Under the pieces are notes generated by a model. It saw nothing but the letters and a program-made list of their open reading frames with translations. It was not told the DNA's origin and made no database searches. A program made the position numbers and the translations under genes. Of a DNA stretch of 64,000 nucleotides, positions 30,270 through 39,198 are shown one piece after another. The stretch is from Rhynchopus sp. YZ270_cl-10 (Eukaryota > Euglenozoa > Diplonemea > Diplonemida > Diplonemidae), in contig OZ037835.1 in NCBI GenBank assembly GCA_964035575.1, positions 1,054,001-1,118,000 of the forward strand, read 5' to 3'. Position 1 is the first letter of the stretch, and each line of letters opens with the position of its first letter.

Positions 30270-31210
30270 CATCGTTTCTGATGTTGTAGTTTGTCTGCTG
30301 AGTGATCACGCGCCCCCCCCTACTAGGGAGGTCTTAGGTTCATGCTTCGGCTTGCACGTAAAGAACTACCATGTCGCCGAAGTTAGCGGTCCTCGTATTC
30401 CGTGAGGTCTTTCTGATGGTGTTGTTTGACTGCTGAGTGATCACGCGCCCCCCCTACTAGGGAGGTCTTGGATTCAGGCTTCGGCTTGCACGTAAAAGCT
30501 ACCATGTCGTCGAAGTTAGCGGTCCTCGTATTCCGTGAGGTCTTTCTGATGTTGTAGTTTGTCTGCTGAGTGATCACGCGCCCCCCCTACTAGGGAGGTC
30601 TTAGGTTCAGGCTTCGGCTTACACGTAAAAGCTACCATGTCGTCGAAGTTAGCGGTCCTCGTATTCCATGAGGTCTTTCAGATGTTGTTGTTTGACTGCT
30701 GAGTGATCACGCGCCCCCCCTACTAGGGAGGTCTTAGGTTCAGGCTTCGGCTTACACGTAAAAGCTACCATGTCGTCGAAGTTAGCGGTCCTCGTATTCC
30801 ATGAGGTCTTTCAGATGTTGTTGTTTGACTGCTGAGTGATCACGCGCCCCCCCTGCTAGGGAGGTCTTGGATTCAGGCTTCGGCTTGCACGTAAAAGCTA
30901 CCATGTCGTCGAAGTTAGCGGTCCTCGTATTCCGTGAGGTCTTTCTGATGTTGTAGTTTGTCTGCTGAGTGATCACGCGCCCCCCCTACTAGGGAGGTCT
31001 TAGGTTCAGGCTTCGGCTTGCACGTAAAAAGCTACCATGTCGTCGAAGTTAGCGGTCCTCGTATTCCGTGAGGTCTTTCTGATGTTGTAGTTTGTCTGCT
31101 GAGTGATCACGCGCCCCCCCTACTAGGGAGGTCTTAGGTTCAGGCTTCGGCTTGCACGTAAAAAGCTACCATGTCGTCGAAGTTAGCGGTCCTCGTATTC
31201 CATGAGGCAC
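30270..31210. repeat. 133-134 bp tandem array, seven copies
   Basis: The motif GATCACGCGCCCCCC recurs at 30304, 30438, 30572, 30705, 30838, 30971 and 31105, giving a constant 133-134 bp period. Each unit also contains AGGTTCAGGCTTCGGCTT and CGAAGTTAGCGGTCCTCG. The period is not a multiple of three, so this is not a protein repeat. The whole array lies inside the SL-bearing insert. Confidence 0.92.
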
Positions 31211-31277
31211 TTCAGATGTTGTTCTTCTTTTTCTTCTTGTTCCGAGTCTTTGCCGCAGTCCTCTGCTTTGCCCGGGG

Positions 31278-31589
31278 TCACCTCGTGGAGGTGCTCGGTA
31301 AAACCCCGGTCTTCAGCCTTTTCGCAGTGATGTCTGTCTCACCCAACGCATGAAGAGCTGCTCTGGCCTCGAACTTCATCGACTTCGTCAACACAATCTT
31401 GTCCCCAGCACTCAGCTGCGTCATGTCCGCTCCTTCGCCCATCGCTTCGCATCCGAAATTCATCACAAAGCCGTCTTCAGGCAGCTCCACTGCAGACGCC
31501 ACCTTCCGCCGCATGTCCGTAGGTGTGTCATCCTCACCCAGCTCGACCACATGCTGCACTCCGTTCCACCCTTCGATAGTCAAATCCAT
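31278..31589 (-). CDS. Retroposed ubiquitin-like N-terminal fragment of an LRR-family gene
   Basis: The ORF has 103 residues starting MDLTIEGWNGVQHVVELG. It aligns along its length with the ubiquitin-like domain and linker of the LRR family: DMRRKVASAVELPEDGFVMN, MTQLSAGDKIVLTKSMKFEA, then ALHALGETDITAKRL. It then ends in an unrelated tail, LKTGVLPSTSTR, instead of entering LRRs. It is closest in style to LRR1 (EAMGEGADMTQLSAGD) rather than to the gene it landed in. Upstream is a 24-nt 5'UTR joined to the SL sequence. The source gene is not in this window. The ORF may be a truncated copy or represent a short Ubl-only family member. Confidence 0.6.
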   Translation of the reverse strand: MDLTIEGWNGVQHVVELGEDDTPTDMRRKVASAVELPEDGFVMNFGCEAMGEGADMTQLSAGDKIVLTKSMKFEARAALHALGETDITAKRLKTGVLPSTSTR

Positions 31590-31613
31590 TTTTTTGTGTT
31601 TCCGCGGTTTGCC

Positions 31614-31652
31614 CAATGAAGTACAGAAACTGTAGCTTTAGAAATCGTTGGT
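31614..31652 (-). other. Spliced-leader exon sequence embedded in genomic DNA
   Basis: Read on the minus strand, this begins ACCAACGATTT, continues with the block CTACAGTTTCTGTACTT and ends CATTG. It agrees with the diplonemid SL exon as I recall it, apart from about three differences (one indel after GATTT, one substitution beside it and one near the 3' end). It occupies the place where the paralogous genes have their AG acceptor, so it marks an SL-to-5'UTR junction preserved in DNA. The rest of an SL RNA gene (GT donor after the exon, Sm site) is absent: the next bases are GGCAAACC, a 5'UTR. Confidence 0.75.
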
Positions 31653-31734
31653 GGGGAGCCTCTCTGCAGTGATGTCGGTCTCACCCAACTTATGAAGCTC
31701 TGCAATGGCTTCGTACTTCTGCGTCTTCGTCAGG

Positions 31735-33370
31735 GTGGTAGTCCGTTTTAACGGTCTCTGGCAGGCCGGGCCTTCTTTCTGTGGCCTTCCCAACCAAAAG
31801 ACCCCCAAAAAACACAGGTACCTGCTGCGTTTAGTGGCATTTTACCCCAGTCCCTGGAACAGATCGGCAAGCCGACCAGCCCAGGTATGCATGCCAACAC
31901 TACTGGGGGTGCACTGTTCGATAGCATAAAAGAAAAAGTCAAAAAGTCAAAAAGACAAGAAGGTCAAACAAAATAGGTACTTCGAACAGGGCTGACAGGA
32001 GGGGATTCTCACCCGAGGTTCGGTGCCTGTCAGGCTGCGATTAGTGGTTCTGGGTGATTCCCTTCTTCCTAGCCACCGTTACCGCGGTGCCCACACCGTA
32101 AGAGAATGGGGACGGTTCACGACCGTTCGTTCGCGTCAGCAAAAGTAGGGGTCGGAGTCCAGGCCCGAACCGGAAACATTAACCTCCGTTTTTCGAAACA
32201 ATAAAAAGTAAAAATGAAAAAGAAAAATCAACAGCAAGAGCAGTGTTGTTGTAAAAGAAACAGCAGCACCGTCAGCTAACATGTCCACACAATATGGCAG
32301 ACGGCCACACAAAATTCCCCTGATTTGTACAGAGAAAGTTGTAACTTCTTCCTTACAAGTAAGGGAGTACCGGTAGGGAAGGAGTTACAACAAACAGTGA
32401 ACAAACTCAAGTACCAGCCTTTCCGCGTAGCACAGACCCTACATTTGGTAGTTGGTCTGCCCTACTGCCTCTTCTGCACCGTAGCTGAATGCCACGGCGA
32501 CAACTCCTTCATCTCCAACGTACCAAAGCACGTGAAAATAGAACAAAAATAAACACATTGGAAAACAACAGAGCATGTACCTGCAGAGTGCATACACCCT
32601 GAAAGTTTAACCTCTTCCTTCTAGCACAGACGTTGGTCTGCCCTACTGCCTCTTCTGCACCGTAGCTGAATGCCACGGCGACAACTTGTACCCACCTGCG
32701 AATGAATGCTCGCAGATCCCTTCTTCTACTAACGTATAAAAAACGTAAAAACAGACCAAAAACTACAACATGCCACACTGAATTAACGACAGAGCACGCA
32801 CCTGCAGATCCACAGATGTTTCACTACGGTGTACACAGCCTGAGGTTAAACACATAACACAAGAATTCTACTACGGCAAAAAGATGAAAACTGAACTGAA
32901 CTGAACAAAACTACAACACACCACACTGAATACACAAGAGCACGTACCTGCTGATCCACAGTTGTTTCACATACAGTGTACGCACCAACAAAGCAACACA
33001 ACGTTCCCATGCGGTCAAACGACAACACAGGAACAGCAACAATATTCCGTCACCAGTAGAGACACCGGCAACGCTTCCTTCTTGTACCTGGGATCCCCTC
33101 ATCGGCATCAACACACTCCCAGTCACCGCACAGGTAACAGATCCTTGAAACCCCTCCGAAGGGGTTTGCGTAGCCTACATAAGCTGGTGATCTGCCCGAA
33201 ATTGACTGTGATGTTGTATTAATAACCAGGGTTCCCACATCGGCTTGTTCCTCCTCCGGTCCCGAGCGAATCCATCATTGGAGAGGCGGCCGCCCACGCT
33301 GACTCAGTACCATGCGAACACGGCGTCCAGGGGCCCCACTTGGCGGTTGGTCAGACGTTAATTGCCCCCT
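31735..33370. mobile_element. Non-coding insert with 18-bp target duplication, copy 1
   Basis: It interrupts LRR gene 5 between TIILTKTQK and KYEAIAEL. It is flanked by TTCTGCGTCTTCGTCAGG at 31717-31734 and 33371-33388. The 1.64-kb body has no ORF above about 110 codons. It contains a hairpin CTGACAGG...CCTGTCAG (about 31991-32033), a hairpin AAACCCCTCCGAAGGGGTTT (about 33150-33170), and degenerate tandem units with GGTCTGCCCTACTGCCTCTT and GCCACGGCGACAACT. A second copy, at the same target position, is at 40565-42419. The long variable-length target duplication points to a non-autonomous retroelement, but no A-tail is visible. The orientation is not settled. Confidence 0.7.
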
Positions 33371-33579
33371 TTCTGCGTCTTCGTCAGGATGATTGTGTCA
33401 CCAGCACTCAGCTGCGTCATGTCCTCTCCTTCCTCCTTCCCTCCGAAGCCCATGTGGAAGCTGTCCTCAGCCAACCCTGCTGCAGACGCCACCTTCTGCC
33501 GCATCTCCTCCGTTGTGTCATCCACACCCACCTCGATCACGTACAAGTTGTCTGCACAGTCCTTGATGGTCAGTTCCAT

Positions 33580-34047
33580 TTGCCTTCTTTTGTGTTGCTC
33601 TGTTGTGTGGTGGGGTTGTGGTTTTGGGGCAACGACGTAGAAACCCCTTGGCAGGCAGAGCCGTGCAACGACACCGCACGAAGCCGTCTCAGCCAATATT
33701 TAGCGTACACATGCATGCCGCATACGTCACGAAGTATGGCAGACAGGCACACAAGCAAGCAGAACGCTCCCACCGTCACCACTCACAGCACGCGAGTGTC
33801 CCCATCCCCACCAGAAGCAAGAGTGTCCCCAACCAGCCCTGAGCACGACGTCCTCTCCCGACCACACACATGATTTGGCCCACCCACAAAGCTGCTCATC
33901 GTTGCACGCATCACGCAGACGCACGATGGTAGGTGACTGCTTAGACGACCTGGGAGAAGAACACCCACCAGCTGCCACCTGCATGAGGGCACAGACGGCA
34001 CAGTGCCATGTCGCGAAAGTGAACCCACACACTGAATAAAAACACCA
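33580..34047. other. Upstream region of LRR gene 5
   Basis: It contains the CACACAACAG acceptor-like site and a block shared with 26700-27150 and 42630-43080. It ends at the insertion point of the 218-bp inverted-repeat element. Confidence 0.6.
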
Positions 34048-34265
34048 CACGACGGTGAAGTATAGTACATTACAAGTGAAGTTACTAGTAACGTTACAAG
34101 TGAAAAACCGTTACAAGTGAGTTACAAGTGGGATATATCAATTACAGGCAAAAGCAGGTGGTAACTGGTGGGTTACAAGTGGGTTACAAGTCAGTTACAT
34201 GTAACAAAAGTTACATGTAACTCACTTGTAACTCCACTTGTAACACCCGTTACTTCACCGTCGTG
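34048..34265. mobile_element. 218-bp inverted-repeat element (MITE) related to the RT element
   Basis: The ends are CACGACGGTGAAGTA and its inverse TACTTCACCGTCGTG. Inside are repeated TTACAAGTG and GTTACATGTAAC motifs. The sister locus near 43090-43100 (AACACCACCCAAGATAGG) shows the empty site, and a CA dinucleotide appears duplicated around the insert. Its left part matches the right end of the 3.26-kb element and its right part matches that element's left end. It is therefore an inverted, internally deleted relative of that element. Confidence 0.8.
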
Positions 34266-34303
34266 CACCCAAGATAGGCACCCCACCCCACCCACCCCAC
34301 CCA

Positions 34304-37300
34304 CACGACGGTGAAGTAACGGGTGTTACAAGTGGAGTTACAAGTGAGTTACATGTAACTTTTGTTACATGTAACATTACAAGTGCCACTTGTAATATAC
34401 ACGTATATTACATGTACCCATGTATATATTACACTGTACGCGCAGCAAATCCCTCATCCACACTCACGCAGAACCCATATTTCTCAAAAAAAAAAGACAC
34501 GTTTTTAACTATGTCCGTACTTCCAGCAAGCGGACTGCGCCAGACACACGGTTGTCACCACAGGCAAAGAAAGGAAAGTCGTCTGACCTCGAGGCAGATA
34601 ATCGAATCCAGAGCATGTTTGTGTCGTTCGCGGTCCTGGCCCTGTGGGAGGACAGACGCGCCCCTACCCTCAGTCTTCTCATTTTGTGGCTGGTGGGTAG
34701 GAGGGGGACCAGAAGAATGCACCGAGGTCCCAGGTCCTTGAACTGGACCAAGACACAGGCGGGCAAGCTCCGTCGGCGCAAGACGCCCTGCAAACGTCCG
34801 CCCTCTCCGGTCGCAGTCCCATGTCTTCGCAGGATAAGGGTTGCCGATGCTGTGGGAGGAGCGTGAATCCGGTCGTGTTGATAGCCCCAGGCTGTCAAAA
34901 CATAAAAAACACGGACCTAAAAGACGCGGAGGTTTTCAAGCGTCCAACGGTAGGCATAGCCCTATGTGAAGGTCACTACGAGACGATCCGGCCCACAGCG
35001 GAGGAGGGGGAAGATGTGTCGACGGCTTTGTTGAGGATCGCAGTCAGAGCGACGCTGAACCCCTTGGACCTGGATCTGCGCCCCATGTCGACCTCGAACC
35101 CCTCGGGGGAAGCTTTTGAGCTATGCTTGGGTAAGCCAGAGGAGGACTTCTGCTTCTGCCCGGTGGAGGGGTGCAAAAGGGGAATCATGGCACAGACGGA
35201 CGTGAAGTCTTTCACCCGCGATCAGCTTCTGGGGCACTTGAGACGCCACAAAGACAAGGAAGAGTAGGTGCCCGAACACATTCTGTCTTTCTTCGGCTAC
35301 AAAAGATGCGTCAGTGAGGACTGTTTTGCCCTGCTGAAGAAATCACAGAGCGCATGCAGGAGCTGTACACACCTCATGAAAAAGGTGCCCCTGCCAGGGA
35401 TCGAGGAACGCCTCACGCATGCCCTGAGGGAATGCCCACACTGGACATGATTGGCACAACCAGGTTCAAGCTGAAGGGGACTCACCAGACCTTCTCCATC
35501 GCTACACCCTTATCTTTCAGAGGGTTCTGCAGGAGATCCTGCAGCATCAGGATAAGAGGGCTTGGACCAAGTTTGCTGTGTTCTTCACCGTCCTGCACAG
35601 GGACCGTGGGGGTGGATGAGCTGGGTCACAAGATGCCAAACGGAGGTACTACAACTCCTGGAGACAGGACCTGAACTGGTGGGATGCGGGTGAGTGGTCG
35701 AATATGTGGGAGGAGCTCTGTCTGAAGTGCAAGCACGGCCGAAGTGGACGCCGGGTGACACGTTGGAGGCTCGCCAGAAACGTTCCCGCGTGAAAACGGC
35801 TGCAGGACTCCCTGGCCAAGCGCTGACCGCCCTCACCAGCGACGGCCTCGCCCCTCACGGACCGGAAACGTTGGCTAAACTGAAAGGTAAGCACCCAGCC
35901 TTTGATCCCCCTGTCGCCGCGTCCACTGGCCCCCTGAGGAACCCGTCCGGCCCGGCCGACTTCATCCCCAAGGAGGTCATAGCCGCGATCAGCAGCATGC
36001 CACGTGCCACTGCAGGAGGCCCCTCGAACCTCACCGGGTCCCTCCTTCGCACCCTTTGCAACCAGAAGCACACTCCTGGCACGCTCGCAGCCCTGTCGGC
36101 AGTGTTGTCTAGTCTGGCTCAAGGTAAAGCACACAAGGAGGTCGCGCCGTTCTTCGCAGGGGCCAAGCTGGTGGCCCTCAGGAAGGTGTCAAAAGGCAAA
36201 CCGGACGACGTGCGCCCGATTGCAGTTGGGGGTGTGATGCACCGTTTGGTTGGGAAGATCCTGGCGAACAGGCTGCGGAAGCGAGCGGCAGAAATTTTCC
36301 GCAAGGGGAACCAGGTGGGCGTGTCGACTACTTGGCGCCGAGGCAGCCACGACGATGGTTGCGCAGTACGCGAGGAGAAATGCTGGACAGGACAAGGTGA
36401 TTCTGAAGGTGGACTATCACAACGCTTTTAACACTGTTGATAGATCCACTTTCCTTGATGCGGCAGAGAAGCACATCCCTGAGATCTCACCCTGGGTGCG
36501 ATGGTGCTGCTCCGGCCGCACCTCCCTCTTCTATGGGGAAGACATCCTGCAGTCCCAGACAGGCGTGCAGCAAGGCGACCCCTTGGCCCTGTTCTGTTCT
36601 CTCTTGCGATTGCGGACATGACGGAACAGCTGAAGGCGAACAAAGCCCTTGATGGATCCATTTGGTACCTGGACGATGGATGCATCCGTGGCTCTCCTGA
36701 GGCTGTTAAGCATATGATGCGCTGGTGGTATCGAGCAAACGGGTTGGCCTGAAGGTGAACAATTCGAAGTGCGAGTTGGTGACACTCCGTGGCGACTCTG
36801 CAGCGGATTTGCGTGACAGGGGTTTTGACATCTGTGACGAGTCTGGTTCCCCTGGCTTCACCCTCCACCAGAAGAACTTCGATTTCCTGGGCGTCCCCAT
36901 CGGCACGGCGGAACACTGTAGGGAGTACATGCAGCGCAAGCATGACGAGTCGAAGCGGAACCTCGAGGCTCTTAAAGACCTCAAGGACTCACAGCATGCG
37001 TTCTACATCTTGCGCTTCTGCGAGGGGTTCTGCAAGATGGTATTCTACATGCGTGTAATATCATGTGTGGACCTAGGGGAGGACTACCTTCGGGACTTTG
37101 ACGCGGAGGTGGACAAGTGTTTGGCGGCGGTCCTGCACGATGAGCATGGGAAGATTTCGGAGCGGGCCCGCCTGCAGGCAGTGCTCCCCATCGCCATCGG
37201 AGGCTTAGGCGTCGCACTGCGGATCACTGGCCGGCAGCGGTCCTAGCGTCGCAGGCGGGGTGCCTCAAACTTGCCACGCAGTTGGACCCCTATTTTGAAT

Positions 37301-37563
37301 GGGACCAAACCAGGTGGAAGAATGCATTCGTCGTTTAAAAAAAAATTCTGTCGTACTGATCCGGGTACATGTAACTGGCTCCTCCCCGCAGACCGTACTG
37401 TGTTAAATACCACCCAGCCCCACCAAACACCACCAATTTCAGGCAGAATCAGGTGGTGGTACATGTAATATACATGTAACGTTACAAGTGGCACTTGTAA
37501 CGGTTTTTCACTTGTAACGTTACAAGTAACTTCACTTGTAATGCACTGTACTTCACCGTCGTG
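34304..37563. mobile_element. 3.26-kb element with ~110-bp inverted ends carrying a reverse transcriptase
   Basis: The left end (34304, CACGACGGTGAAGTAAC) and right end (37563, CACGACGGTGAAGTACAG on the opposite strand) are inverted. Imperfect inversion continues for roughly 110 bp through TTACAAGTG repeats to TATTACATGTACC. The interior is almost filled by a decayed reverse transcriptase on the plus strand (34821-37338). I see no DDE transposase. Comparison with 43090-43135 indicates a clean insertion in C-rich DNA, with CA apparently duplicated. Either this is an unusual inverted-end element that encodes RT, or a non-LTR retroelement landed inside an inverted-repeat element. The short A-run at 37337-37345 just after the RT stop favours considering the second. 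Confidence 0.7.
34821..37338 (+). pseudogene. Decayed reverse transcriptase ORF with zinc-finger N-terminus
   Basis: Successive plus-strand frames read as one protein. The N-terminal part (MSSQDKGCRCCGRSVNP...) includes a C2H2-like finger, CPVEGCKRG...LLGHLRRHKD. It ends at a stop at 35265-35267, and the frame resumes with ...CFALLKKSQSACRSC. The RT core follows: RPIAVGGVMHRLVGKILANR, then after a frameshift near 36330 KVDYHNAFNTVDR (motif A, catalytic Asp). Next is TGVQQGDPLA (motif B), a shift near 36590, WYLDDGCIRG (motif C, the Asp pair), a shift near 36750, and FTLHQKNFDFLGVPIGT. A further shift near 37215 leads to ADHWPAAVLASQAGCLKLAT and a stop at 37336-37338. This resembles non-LTR-type RTs of protists. 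No endonuclease or RNase H domain is evident. At least four frameshifts and one stop mean it is inactive, although the catalytic aspartates remain. Confidence 0.85.
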
Positions 37564-38210
37564 CACCCCAGCAAGAACGCCAAGGTACTCTCGTGCTGCA
37601 ACCACAGACAAGCTGAGGTGCCAGACAAATGCACGAAAGCACCCCACGGCTGGGCACGTCCCTGTTCTCCCTCATATTCTTTGCTGATCTGTTGGTTCAG
37701 TGTAGCTACCATTCAGGCAGTCTTCACTATGCAGAAAACACTCTCAAGAAAGGCCTCTGATCTGGGGCACAGTTGATGCGCTGCAACTACCAGGTTTTGG
37801 AGACCGTCACTCTGAAACAAATGTTAGACTTGGGTAGACAAACGTTTATTACATCAAACCTGGCCAGAAGTGGCCAGAAAACTCGAGTGTGCAGGTGCAC
37901 AATATATTTGCTCGATCTCCTTGGTGCAGTAGTTCACTCTTTGAATCATAATATAGACAAATCTCATGATGCAGTGTCAGCAAAACTGTGAGGGGGAAAT
38001 ACATGTGTGTCGTGTGGAAGCGAGGGGGAGGGATGTTCTGTTAAAAGGAGCCGTTTGTTGTTTTGCTTTGATGACTCTTTGGCTTTGCTGTTCTTCACAC
38101 TGTACTTACCCAAACACCCCACCTCCCCTCCCCAAACAAAACCCTTCTTCAGGAAAAGAAATCGAAACAAAGAATGCGTGAATCCCCCAATGTCGTACCC
38201 ACCCCGACCC
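37564..38210. other. Spacer between LRR loci C and D
   Basis: It starts with a short R1 copy (37565-37660), then the common spacer, then the C-rich lead into the octamer array. No gene is recognised. Confidence 0.6.
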
Positions 38211-39042
38211 TATTCCCCTATTCCCCTATTCCCCTATTCCCCTATTCCCCTATTCCCCTATTCCCCTATTCCCCTATTCCCCTATTCCCCTATTCCCCTA
38301 TTCCCCTATTCCCCTATTCCCCTATTCCCCTATTCCCCTATTCCCCTATTCCCCTATTCCCCTATTCCCCTATTCCCCTATTCCCCTATTCCCCTATTCC
38401 CCTATTCCCCTATTCCCCTATTCCCCTATTCCCCTATTCCCCTATTCCCCTATTCCCCTATTCCCCTATTCCCCTATTCCCCTATTCCCCTATTCCCCTA
38501 TTCCCCTATTCCCCTATTCCCCTATTCCCCTATTCCCCTATTCCCCTATTCCCCTATTCCCCTATTCCCCTATTCCCCTATTCCCCTATTCCCCTATTCC
38601 CCTATTCCCCTATTCCCCTATTCCCCTATTCCCCTATTCCCCTATTCCCCTATTCCCCTATTCCCCTATTCCCCTATTCCCCTATTCCCCTATTCCCCTA
38701 TTCCCCTATTCCCCTATTCCCCTATTCCCCTATTCCCCTATTCCCCTATTCCCCTATTCCCCTATTCCCCTATTCCCCTATTCCCCTATTCCCCTATTCC
38801 CCTATTCCCCTATTCCCCTATTCCCCTATTCCCCTATTCCCCTATTCCCCTATTCCCCTATTCCCCTATTCCCCTATTCCCCTATTCCCCTATTCCCCTA
38901 TTCCCCTATTCCCCTATTCCCCTATTCCCCTATTCCCCTATTCCCCTATTCCCCTATTCCCCTATTCCCCTATTCCCCTATTCCCCTATTCCCCTATTCC
39001 CCTATTCCCCTATTCCCCTATTCCCCTATTCCCCTATTCCCC
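38211..39042. repeat. TATTCCCC octamer array, 104 copies (locus D)
   Basis: This is the longest of the four arrays, with 104 perfect octamers and then a TATCCCCC variant. The arrays at loci C and D share the terminal variant and a flanking CACTTCACAG variant, in line with their recent common origin. Confidence 0.95.
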
Positions 39043-39198
39043 TATCCCCCCTTCTCGTGGCAAGACCGACAAACGAGAGCAAAAACGTAACAACACTTCA
39101 CAGAAGCTTCGGACCATGGTACTGCGGGTTGCCTCTGACGCATCGATGCAGATGCGGCTGACTGTGCTCTTGCCGGTTGCAAACGCACCGGCCTTCTA

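Larger units (their letters stand above)
29894..31656 (-). mobile_element. Retroposed insert beginning with a spliced-leader sequence, 12-bp target duplication
   Basis: The insert is defined by comparison with uninterrupted paralogues and by the 12-bp duplication AGCCTCTCTGCA at 29882-29893 and 31657-31668. Its minus-strand 5' end is an SL-exon-like sequence (31614-31652), then a 24-nt 5'UTR, then an ORF with the ubiquitin-like domain, then a 133-bp tandem array, then about 380 bp of unique A-rich sequence. An SL at the extreme 5' end indicates reverse transcription of a mature trans-spliced RNA. No poly(A) is visible at the 3' end (position 29894), so the 3' end may be internal priming or a 3'-trimmed copy. 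It is absent from the sister locus at 39199-42628, so it is the younger of the two inserts. Four extra bases (CCCC on the minus strand) lie between the SL and the target duplication. Confidence 0.7.
28591..33579 (-). pseudogene. Ubl-like/LRR gene 5, split in three by two insertions
   Basis: Three collinear minus-strand pieces of one LRR gene are visible. 33371-33579 encodes the ubiquitin-like N-terminus, ending at TIILTKTQK. 31657-31734 encodes the KYEAIAELHKLGETDITAERL linker. 28591-29893 encodes the rest of the linker, about fifteen 25-residue LRRs and the RPKRSRDESPEQCRKRRR tail. The first break holds 31735-33370, flanked by an 18-bp direct repeat (TTCTGCGTCTTCGTCAGG). The second holds 29894-31656, flanked by a 12-bp direct repeat (AGCCTCTCTGCA). 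The open frame of the large piece continues upstream into inserted DNA (MVQRRVSPLALS...), which is not family sequence. No GT-AG pair would remove either insert cleanly, so the gene is probably dead or makes a truncated product. Confidence 0.85.

Noticed and set aside
31614-31652. A genuine SL RNA gene
   Set aside because: The exon is not followed by a GT donor or SL intron. It runs into a 5'UTR and an ORF, so it is a retroposed junction.
38211-39042. TATTCCCC array as telomeric or telomere-like repeat
   Set aside because: It is not TTAGGG-type, lies between genes, and occurs at four loci as part of a segmental duplication.
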